NCBI RefSeq assembly: GCF_030147005.1
Contig: NZ_JASLAW010000153.1
Location: 1-19,734, forward strand
Direction: 5' to 3'
DNA from: Pseudomonas sp.
GTDB lineage: Bacteria > Pseudomonadota > Gammaproteobacteria > Pseudomonadales > Pseudomonadaceae
Length of the DNA stretch: 19,734 nucleotides
Below the pieces are notes generated by a model. The model was given only the letters and a program-made list of their open reading frames with translations, searched no databases and was not told the DNA's origin. Numbering within the stretch: the first letter of the stretch is position 1; each line of letters opens with the position of its first letter. Below, piece after piece: positions 14,481-19,734 of the stretch. The position numbers and the translations under genes were made by a program.

Positions 14481-14500
14481 GCCCGCCAAATCGCGCGGGC
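14481..14500 (+). other. GC-rich hairpin after the cytochrome gene
   Basis: GCCCGC and GCGGGC pair around an 8-nt loop 2 nt after the stop codon. There is no T-run, so it is either a weak or Rho-assisted terminator or a 3'-protective hairpin. Confidence 0.45.
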
Positions 14501-14612
14501 ACTCTGAGCGAAATGCAGTAGCTGGCTGGCCTGCGATAGCGGTGGGCCAATGGCAAATGTATCGGGATTGTTCGCGATTGCAGCATAGGCCTCTGCACAC
14601 CGCTTCCAGCGA

Positions 14613-15210
14613 TTATTGCTGCACGCACACCACTGGGGTGGGCGCCACGAACACCTTGGCATGCATCTGCTCATGCCCGCCCCCACGGCGCATGCCGCGT
14701 ACCGGGCAGGCATTCAGGTAGTCCAGGCCCACGGCGAGTTTCAAGTGCCGCTCCGGCCGGGCCCACCTGGTCCACGCGGGTCTCCTTGCCGGACAGCACG
14801 AACGGGCGCAGGTCGATATGGCGCGGGGCGATGCCGTTCTCGACGAATGTCGGGCAGGTGGACAAACACAGGGTGGGTTGGGCGATATAGGCGTGGGGGC
14901 TTGGCCTTGATGCGTGCGCGGAAGGCTTCGATTTCCGCCGCCGTGGACGCCGGGCCCACCAGCATGCCGTAGCCGCCGGAGCCTTGGGGTTCCTTGACCA
15001 CCCACTCAGGCAGGTTGGCCAGCAGGTGGGATAATTCGTCGGGCTTACGGCATTGAAACGTCGGAACGTTCTGCAGGATCGGTTCTTCATCCAGGTAAAA
15101 CGGATCATCTCGGTAACGAATGGGTAGACCGATTTGTCCTCCGCCACGCCGTTGCCGATGGCGTTGGCCAGTACGACGTTCACCGCACCGTCCCGGTGCG
15201 CGAAATGACT
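14613..15210 (-). pseudogene. Relic of a circularly permuted ATP-grasp gene fused to a transglutaminase-like gene end
   Basis: Reading right to left, one frame gives AVNVVLANAIGNGVAEDKSV to EMIRF (to about 15097). The next frame continues YLDEEPILQNVPTFQCRKPD through VVKEPQGSGGYGMLVGPAS (15096 to about 14898). The first frame resumes HAYIAQPTLCLSTCPTFVEN through RHIDLRPFVLSGKETRV (14895-14773). These pieces in order match the core of the circularly permuted ATP-grasp family (DUF404/DUF407 type), interrupted by two single-base frameshifts. From about 14750 a third frame gives LKLAVGLDYLNACPVRGMRR to the stop at 14613-14615, which matches the usual C-terminus of bacterial transglutaminase-like proteins. 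In Pseudomonas these genes flank an alpha-E (DUF403) gene, so an internal deletion probably removed the rest. The N-terminal half of the ATP-grasp protein is also missing. Confidence 0.78.
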
Positions 15211-15404
15211 GGAGCCTGCCGCACGCTTCATGGCAATGCGGCTTATGACTATCAACAGCATAGGCAGAGTCGATTTCACTGCTTGCCTGCACCTGTAGAT
15301 AATCGCATCCATCAGCTGAACAGGATTTGTCCTACAGCGAAACCCTTTGCACATCCAGTAACGTGCCGGCTCGATTACTGATCGAACCCTAGATCTTCCC
15401 TTTC

Positions 15405-15432
15405 AGCCACCCTCTTCGGGTGGCTTTTTTTT
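15405..15432 (+). terminator. Strong intrinsic terminator on the plus strand
   Basis: AGCCACCC (15405-15412) and GGGTGGCT (15418-15425) enclose TCTTC, followed by seven T. No annotated plus-strand gene precedes it for about 900 nt, apart from the minus-strand relic, so the transcript it ends is unknown. Confidence 0.88.
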
Positions 15433-15480
15433 GGGGTGCAGAAAAGTGCAATTCGCGTTCTTAAAACGGTTGGGTAGCCC

Positions 15481-15513
15481 AAACAAAATCGGCCGACCCA
15501 AGGGTCAGCCGAT
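15481..15513 (-). terminator. Terminator of the rraB-like gene
   Basis: On the minus strand ATCGGC-T-GACCC, a TT loop and GGGTC-G-GCCGAT form a stem with one mismatch, followed by TTTTGTTT. It lies 22 nt past the stop codon. Confidence 0.75.
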
Positions 15514-15534
15514 ACGCTGTGTGGCTCATACACA

Positions 15535-15876
15535 CTACATGGGTAACCCACGCACCTCCTGCTTCACGCCCCAGCCTTCGATAATCCCGCCGAGCGGCTC
15601 TACCACGGCCTCAAAGTCGTGCTCGAAGTCTCCTATACCGTCGTAGGTTGCGGACATGATTTTGCTCAGTTCCAGGTACCAGGCACCATCGTCGCGGGCG
15701 CTGACCTGGGCATTCAGTGATTCTCCACGAAATCGACCCGCAGCTCTGCGCGCCCGTTCTTCATCGGGGAAAATGGCGTAGAACTCAATGGGGTGAAAAC
15801 GTGAGAAGTCAAAGCCGCCTTCTTTCATGCGGCGCAGAACGTTGGTGCTGATGTCTTCTTGATAGGCTGTGCTCAT
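15535..15876 (-). CDS. rraB: RraB-type ribonuclease E regulator
   Basis: A 113-residue acidic cytosolic protein matching the RraB family, which in E. coli binds RNase E and inhibits its cleavage of selected transcripts. The features seen are FDFSRFHPIEFYAIFPDEERA near residues 22-42, the central WYLELSKIM strand and helix (66-74), DGIGDFEHDFEAVVEPLGG (79-97) and the C-terminal GIIEGWGVK. Length is near the family norm. A very strong ribosome site GAGGAGG precedes the ATG, suggesting high translation. A terminator follows. The gene symbol is by family resemblance; a role on RNase E in this species is inferred. Confidence 0.82.
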   Translation of the reverse strand: MSTAYQEDISTNVLRRMKEGGFDFSRFHPIEFYAIFPDEERARRAAGRFRGESLNAQVSARDDGAWYLELSKIMSATYDGIGDFEHDFEAVVEPLGGIIEGWGVKQEVRGLPM

Positions 15877-15923
15877 GAAACGTCCTCCTCAGACCGATGG
15901 ATAGACTTTCCGTGCTTCCTTAA

Positions 15924-16068
15924 GCCCGCGCGCTACTGGCGCGGGCACCACGGCAAATAACAGCACCGCAGGGAAAACAAGCATGTAGCTGACAAGACCA
16001 GACCTTAGCGATTCATTCGCTGATCTCGATTGCAGATTAGCGCGAAGCTAACACCTCTACCAGAGGTG
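15924..16068 (-). other. Three tandem hairpins downstream of the 78-residue gene
   Basis: GCCCGCGC/GCGCGGGC (15924-15931/15939-15946), TTAGC/GCTAA (16037-16041/16047-16051) and CACCTCT/AGAGGTG (16052-16058/16062-16068). The last two abut. They lie between the stop codon at 16092 and rraB. No T-run follows on the minus strand, so terminator activity is uncertain. The first hairpin could belong to the rraB promoter region. Confidence 0.45.
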
Positions 16069-16091
16069 CTTGAATGGCTTAGAGCAAATGT

Positions 16092-16328
16092 TCAGACGGC
16101 AGACGAGATGTCGAGGATTTGAATACTGTTCTGGTCTTTAAGGATTTTGACCGTGGGCTCGGGCTTGCGGCCCTCGAGGTCATTGAGGTCCAGTTCAGCA
16201 GCGACGGGCACCAGCTTGCTTCGAATCAGGTGCGCAGCGTCTTCGAGGCTGGGCTTATGTTCGCAGCTGAACTGCTCCACGGACTGCACGCCGTGATCAT
16301 CAACGAAAGTAATCTGCCACTGTTGCAT
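16092..16328 (-). CDS. 78-residue hypothetical protein
   Basis: Starts MQQWQITFVDDHGVQSVEQF with a strong GAGGAGG a few nt upstream of the ATG at 16326-16328. No signal peptide or membrane helix is present. The predicted pattern is strand-strand-helix-strand with an acidic helix (SLEDAAHLIRSKLVPVAAEL) and a C-terminal strand SIQILDISSAV. I do not recognise the family. The good ribosome site and codon use like the neighbouring genes support a real gene. It lies 103 nt after the START gene on the same strand, with its own hairpins downstream. Confidence 0.65.
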   Translation of the reverse strand: MQQWQITFVDDHGVQSVEQFSCEHKPSLEDAAHLIRSKLVPVAAELDLNDLEGRKPEPTVKILKDQNSIQILDISSAV

Positions 16329-16431
16329 CAATGCCTCCTCGATAAAGCCCGCGTATGGGCTCACATCTATCTGGACCTTGGCGGTTCACCAAACGTTCCA
16401 CTCAAGGCAGGAGGCACAGGATCAGCCGCGT

Positions 16432-17037
16432 TTACTTCTCTGCGTGCTCTTTCAACGCTTTCAAAGTGTTGAACGGTGCGTCCACGACGAACTTGTTGGC
16501 CAACCACGACGGCACGCTGCCGCCTGGCTCGGTGTGCACCTGGTAGGTCACTTCGGTCTCGTTGGCGCCTTTGGGTATCAGTTTCCAGAAACCTTCAACC
16601 TGGGCGACCCGGACATAGCCTTTTTCTTCAGGCTTGTAGGTCGGCACTCCCTGCAAGGTGCGGGTAACGGTACCGTCAGCGGCTTTGGTGGTGGTGACAT
16701 GGATATACGAGTCGCGGTCGGTTACCGGGAACGGTGCCTTGAACTGGGTGTAGGTCCAGGCCTCATCGCCTTTCTTGTCGACAAGCTTCTGGGATTTGCA
16801 CTCATGAATCCACTTGCAGGCGCCCGCTACATCCTCCTGCAGCGCAACGATCTTCGCCACTGGCGCCTTGATCACGGTTACACCGCGATACGCCTTGTAC
16901 TTGGAGCCGGCCACTTCACTCAAGGACACCTTGATGCCGTCCTCGTTCTTGGCCTCTTGCCAATCCTCAGCCTGGGCAGCACCGGCAAACATCATCGTAA
17001 AACCGCAGACCACAGCCATTCGTTTCAGCGAACCCAT
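16432..17037 (-). CDS. Exported START-domain protein
   Basis: A 201-residue protein with a signal peptide MGSLKRMAVVCGFTMMFAGA cleaved after AAQA (about residue 23). The rest (DWQEAKNEDGIKVSLSEVAG onward) is a single START/Bet v 1-like lipid-binding domain. Typical segments are YRGVTVIKAPVAKIVALQED, the DRDSYIHV strand, the VEGFWKLIPKG strand, and the long C-terminal helix AFNTLKALKEHAEK-like end that closes the cavity. The family binds hydrophobic ligands; a periplasmic lipid-carrier role is inferred. AAGGAA precedes the ATG at 17035-17037 by about 9 nt. It is 41 nt downstream of the ykgJ-like gene on the same strand and probably co-transcribed. Confidence 0.83.
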   Translation of the reverse strand: MGSLKRMAVVCGFTMMFAGAAQAEDWQEAKNEDGIKVSLSEVAGSKYKAYRGVTVIKAPVAKIVALQEDVAGACKWIHECKSQKLVDKKGDEAWTYTQFKAPFPVTDRDSYIHVTTTKAADGTVTRTLQGVPTYKPEEKGYVRVAQVEGFWKLIPKGANETEVTYQVHTEPGGSVPSWLANKFVVDAPFNTLKALKEHAEK

Positions 17038-17078
17038 CGATGTATTCCTTATTGTTGAAGTTCCGATAGTAAAGCCCA

Positions 17079-17333
17079 TCAAGCCGCCGTCATCTGCTCC
17101 CACCAGCCGATCAAGCGGATCGCATCAGCCTGGTCGTTGCCGCAAACGTCGATATCGGCCTTGAAGTCACTGCACACCGCCGGCCGCTCGGGCTGGCCGA
17201 ACAACTGGCACAGGTGTTCGACCGACAAGTGCAGGCAGCGTTCGCCCGCCGGTTTGCCATGGGGCATGCCAGGCAGCGGCGAACTGATGGAGGGGGCGAT
17301 GCAGCAAGCGCCACAGCCTTCACGGCATTTCAT
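17079..17333 (-). CDS. YkgJ-family cysteine-cluster protein
   Basis: An 84-residue protein with N-terminal MKCREGCGACC (cysteines at 3, 7, 10, 11) and further cysteines in ERCLHLSVEHLCQLF, PAVCSDF and DVCGND. This is the pattern of the YkgJ zinc/iron-chelating domain (UPF0153 type). It presumably binds a metal ion. Family members are often located beside unrelated enzymes and their role is not established. The start at 17331-17333 has GAGGA about 10 nt upstream. It is the first gene before the START gene, 41 nt away. Confidence 0.8.
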   Translation of the reverse strand: MKCREGCGACCIAPSISSPLPGMPHGKPAGERCLHLSVEHLCQLFGQPERPAVCSDFKADIDVCGNDQADAIRLIGWWEQMTAA

Positions 17334-17435
17334 GACCAGCAGGTCCTCGACGACTCAATGGGATGGCCGGGCTAGAGTACGCCCTTAAACAGCCGTTTTA
17401 AAATGGTCCAACAGGGGTTTCTCGCACAAAACACA

Positions 17436-17480
17436 AGTGACCGACCAGTCTGCGACAGATGGTCGGGGGCGTGGGTCACT
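17436..17480 (-). terminator. Long hairpin, probable terminator of the lysine-rich protein gene
   Basis: AGTGAC/GTCACT (17436-17441/17475-17480), CGACCA/TGGTCG (17442-17447/17460-17465) and TCTG/CAGA (17449-17452/17456-17459) stack into a hairpin with one 9-nt bulge. On the minus strand TTGTGTTTTG follows. It begins 13 nt after the stop codon. Confidence 0.6.
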
Positions 17481-17493
17481 AACGATCAGAGGT

Positions 17494-17985
17494 TTATTGC
17501 TTGAATTCGAAATCCAGCGCGGCCCCTTCCACATCACGCCGTTCTTCGTTCCGCAATTGCAGCCTCATCTCATTGCTGAGCAAACGGCCGTTGATCTGGA
17601 ACGCGCTGTTGTCGGATGGTTTGTCACCAAACATGGGCGGCAATAACGGCACGCTCTTGGGTTTTGGCATGGTGCCGATGGGTTGCAACAGCCTGACCAT
17701 GTCCGAGGGCAGTGACAGGTCCAACTGTGCCGGTGGCAGTTTGGTCTGGGCGACTTCGCGAGCGGATTTGGACTTGCTCGCAATCGGTGCGCGCTTTTTT
17801 AACTTGGTGGTTTTTTTCTTGGCCTGCGGCGCTTTCTTTACCGGCACTGTTTTTTGCGTAGCGGTCTTCTGTTCGGTGCTTGCAGCAGGCTTGGCGTCTG
17901 TCACAGGCGTGGCCGCCAGCGCAGTGCCAACGTTGCATAGACTTAACAAGCCAACCATCCAGACAGCACGGAAAATAGAGGTCAT
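17494..17985 (-). CDS. Lysine/alanine-rich exported protein, function unknown
   Basis: A 163-residue protein with a signal peptide (MTSIFRAVWMVGLLSLCNVG then TALA, cleavage near residue 24). It has a low-complexity basic linker at 27-75 dense in Lys, Ala and Thr, and a conserved-looking C-terminal part with INGRLLSNEMRLQLRNEERR and an acidic end VEGAALDFEFKQ. Proteins like this are sometimes misnamed 'translation initiation factor IF-2' because of the Lys/Ala linker; nothing here supports that. ATG 17983-17985 is preferred over the upstream ATG at 18045 because it begins the signal peptide and has AGG 6 nt upstream. Location is periplasmic or envelope by inference. Confidence 0.75.
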   Translation of the reverse strand: MTSIFRAVWMVGLLSLCNVGTALAATPVTDAKPAASTEQKTATQKTVPVKKAPQAKKKTTKLKKRAPIASKSKSAREVAQTKLPPAQLDLSLPSDMVRLLQPIGTMPKPKSVPLLPPMFGDKPSDNSAFQINGRLLSNEMRLQLRNEERRDVEGAALDFEFKQ

Positions 17986-18079
17986 ATCGCCTACAGCGTT
18001 AACGGCAGAAGGCCATATGCTCGCTTGTTGTGCGTGGCATGACAAGCACAGAGATCAATGTTGTCCCCCTTTGCCGCCC

Positions 18080-19519
18080 TTAAAAGCCGGTGGCCGTCTC
18101 CTGGCATAACTGGCTGGCAAGCATACCCAGGGTCATCAGCGCACGCTCTGCCTCGCGGTTCCACGGAGTGCCGCAATTGAGACGGATACAGTGGTTGAAC
18201 TGTTCGGTATTACTGAAAATCAGCCCCGGTGCGATGCTGATGCCCTGTTGCAGGGCACGCACGTGCAATTCCTGGGTATTGACCCGCCCCGGCAAACTGA
18301 CCCACAAAATAAAGCCGCCGGTCGGACGGGTCATCTGTGTACCTTCAGGGAAATATTGCTGCACCGCCAGTTGGAAAGCGCTGAGGTTCTTGCGGTATTC
18401 CTGGCGAATGTAACGCAGGTGACGGTCGTAACCGCCATTTTCCAGGTAAGCCGCAACGCCCATCTGGGTGACGCTGCAAGCAGAATGGGTGCTGAACATC
18501 TGCAGACGCTGGATTTCCTGCTGGTATTTGCCGGCAATCATCCAACCGATGCGCACGCCGGGGGATAAGGTTTTGGAGAAGCTTGAGCAATAGATGACCC
18601 GGTCAAGACGGTCATAGGCCTTCAGGGCCTTGGTGCGGCCCAGTTCGAACATCAGCTCGCCGTAGATGTCATCCTCGACGATTTGGATATCGAAATCCGA
18701 GGCCAGCCGCAGCAACTGTTTTTGCCGCTCTTCGGGCATGGTGCCGCCCAAGGGGTTGCTCAGGCGCGTGGTCAGCACCAGCGCCTTGATCGACCACTGG
18801 TTGGCGGCCAATTGCAGGGCTTCCAGGCTCATGCCGGTGGCCGGGTCACTGGGGATCTCGATGACCTTGAGGCCCAGCAGGTCAGCCAGCTGCAGCAAAC
18901 CGTAATAGGTCGGTGACTCAGCCGCGATCAGGTCGCCGGGGCGCGTCAGCACGCGCAACGACATCTGCAACGCGTCCACGCAACCGTGGGTGATCACCAC
19001 TTCGGAAGGGTCCACCACCACGCCGGCATCGCGCATGCGGATCGCTACCTGACGGCGCAGCGGTTCAAACCCTGGGCTGAACATGTAGCTGAATGCCCGC
19101 GGGCTCTGGAAGCGCGTCACTTTAGCCAACTGCTGGTGCAGCGCCCGGACCGGCAAGTAATCCACACTCGGCACCGCCGCGCCCAAGGGAAATACGCCTT
19201 CACGGCGCGATTCGACCAACACTTGCTGGATGATGCTGCTGCGGGTGACCAACCCTGGGCGCTCAACCCGCGCGATATCCGGCGTTGGCGCCGTGAGTGC
19301 CGGTGTCTGGTGAACGTAATAGCCCGATTGCGGCCGCGCCCGGATCAGCCCCTGGTCTTCCAGGTTGGCGTAGGCTTGCAGCACCGTGGCATGGCTCACA
19401 TTGAGCTGGGAGCTCATCTTGCGCACCGAAGGCACGCGCTCCCCCGGCTGATAAACACCACGCCGGATGTCCTCAGCCAGTTGCTGGGCGATACGTTGGT
19501 AGAGCAACAGATTGGTCAT
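18080..19519 (-). CDS. MocR/PdxR-type transcriptional regulator (GntR-HTH plus aminotransferase domain)
   Basis: A 479-residue fusion. Residues 1-70 are a GntR winged helix-turn-helix (LAEDIRRGVYQPGERVPSVR, then NVSHATVLQAYANLEDQGLI and GYYV). Residues 110-470 have the class I aminotransferase fold. PLP-binding residues are visible: Asn255 in LSNPLGG, Asp284 and Tyr286 in EDDIYG, Lys316 in SSFSKTLSPG (Schiff base) and Arg323, so cofactor binding is likely. Family members sense PLP or amino compounds and usually regulate a divergent gene. Here the divergent target would lie beyond the right edge. Direct repeats 45-80 bp upstream of the start are probable operators, implying autoregulation. The ATG at 19517-19519 begins the HTH directly. 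Confidence 0.92.
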   Translation of the reverse strand: MTNLLLYQRIAQQLAEDIRRGVYQPGERVPSVRKMSSQLNVSHATVLQAYANLEDQGLIRARPQSGYYVHQTPALTAPTPDIARVERPGLVTRSSIIQQVLVESRREGVFPLGAAVPSVDYLPVRALHQQLAKVTRFQSPRAFSYMFSPGFEPLRRQVAIRMRDAGVVVDPSEVVITHGCVDALQMSLRVLTRPGDLIAAESPTYYGLLQLADLLGLKVIEIPSDPATGMSLEALQLAANQWSIKALVLTTRLSNPLGGTMPEERQKQLLRLASDFDIQIVEDDIYGELMFELGRTKALKAYDRLDRVIYCSSFSKTLSPGVRIGWMIAGKYQQEIQRLQMFSTHSACSVTQMGVAAYLENGGYDRHLRYIRQEYRKNLSAFQLAVQQYFPEGTQMTRPTGGFILWVSLPGRVNTQELHVRALQQGISIAPGLIFSNTEQFNHCIRLNCGTPWNREAERALMTLGMLASQLCQETATGF

Positions 19520-19563
19520 GACGCAGCACTCGATTTCACGGGCATTTTATTTTTATGTGAAAC

Positions 19564-19598
19564 GTACCGGCACAGTTTAGAAGTGTACGGGGACAGTT
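19564..19598. promoter_or_regulatory. Probable direct-repeat operator of the MocR-type regulator
   Basis: GTACCGGCACAGTT (19564-19577) and GTACGGGGACAGTT (19585-19598) agree at 12 of 14 positions and start 21 bp apart, two helical turns. Direct repeats on one face of DNA are the known operator form for MocR-type regulators such as GabR. The repeats overlap the region where a minus-strand -35 box for 19519 would lie. Confidence 0.6.
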
Positions 19599-19686
19599 GC
19601 CACAATAGTCGAGCGCGGGCGGGAGTGACAGCAAAAAACATCGATGGAGCGGACGAGAGGTGTAGCTATAAAAAATATCGGAGGGG

Positions 19687-19717
19687 GCAAGCCCTAATGC
19701 CAGTCAGTTAAGCGCTA
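19687..19717 (-). repeat. Right copy of the 31-bp inverted repeat flanking the window
   Basis: Reverse complement of 1-31 with one mismatch. It abuts GGAGGG at 19680-19685, giving GGAGGGGGCAAGCCC, another common Pseudomonas REP-like core. So both copies sit at a REP-type palindrome. Confidence 0.85.
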
Positions 19718-19734
19718 GAGCAGGCAACCGTCGG

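Noticed and set aside
17494..17985. Lysine-rich protein as translation initiation factor IF-2
   Set aside because: It has no GTPase motifs. The Lys/Ala linker alone causes this misnaming, and a signal peptide is present.
1..19734. The whole window as a composite transposon or genomic island bounded by the inverted repeats
   Set aside because: There is no transposase, integrase or target-site duplication. The enclosed genes look core-chromosomal, and the repeats belong to REP-type elements.

Overview
The window looks like chromosomal DNA of a fluorescent-group Pseudomonas. It is GC-rich. It carries REP/REPIN palindromes of the GGGCTTGCTCGCGAA type, long stem-loop terminators, and Pseudomonas-like housekeeping and accessory genes (plsC, a CorA-type channel, a thiolase/multifunctional beta-oxidation pair, RraB, a MocR-type regulator, tRNA-Ser). 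The species is inferred from gene content and repeat style, not measured. No phage, transposase, CRISPR or defence locus is visible.

Layout: 1-110 holds a REPIN. 118-822 (-) is a HAD phosphatase, divergent from two small membrane proteins (DUF2784-like, DUF4337-like) and a small lipoprotein (932-2380, +). 2389-3133 is the most unusual stretch. It contains a candidate structured leader RNA with a possible pseudoknot, followed by a small ORF broken by a frameshift and a stop, then a 19-bp-stem terminator. 3310-4614 is a soluble PAS-PAS-chemoreceptor behind a sigma-28-like promoter, followed by a DedA membrane protein. A tRNA-Ser(GGA) gene with its own promoter and terminator lies at 5745-5834 (-). 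6155-8839 (+) carries a crotonase, plsC and a CorA-family channel.

The CorA gene runs head-on into, and overlaps by 23 bp, a class I glutamine amidotransferase (8817-9548, -). Behind that lies a beta-oxidation operon (thiolase then FadB/FadJ-like protein, 13026 to 9657, -). On the plus strand come a 31-residue membrane protein (13416-13511) and a periplasmic mono-haem cytochrome c (13673-14479). 14613-15210 (-) is a relic: a frameshifted piece of a circularly permuted ATP-grasp gene joined to what looks like the last ~45 residues of a transglutaminase-like gene, as if the middle of that three-gene operon was deleted.

The right part is all on the minus strand: a MocR-type GntR/aminotransferase regulator with a probable direct-repeat operator, a lysine-rich exported protein, a YkgJ cysteine-cluster protein, a START-domain exported protein, a 78-residue hypothetical and RraB. 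The two window ends carry near-identical 31-bp inverted repeats (1-31 and 19687-19717), each joined to REP-like sequence. The best leads for something undescribed are the pseudoknotted leader at about 2519-2802 and the decayed gene below it. The fused operon relic, the 31-residue protein and the sigma-28-linked minimal chemoreceptor are secondary leads.
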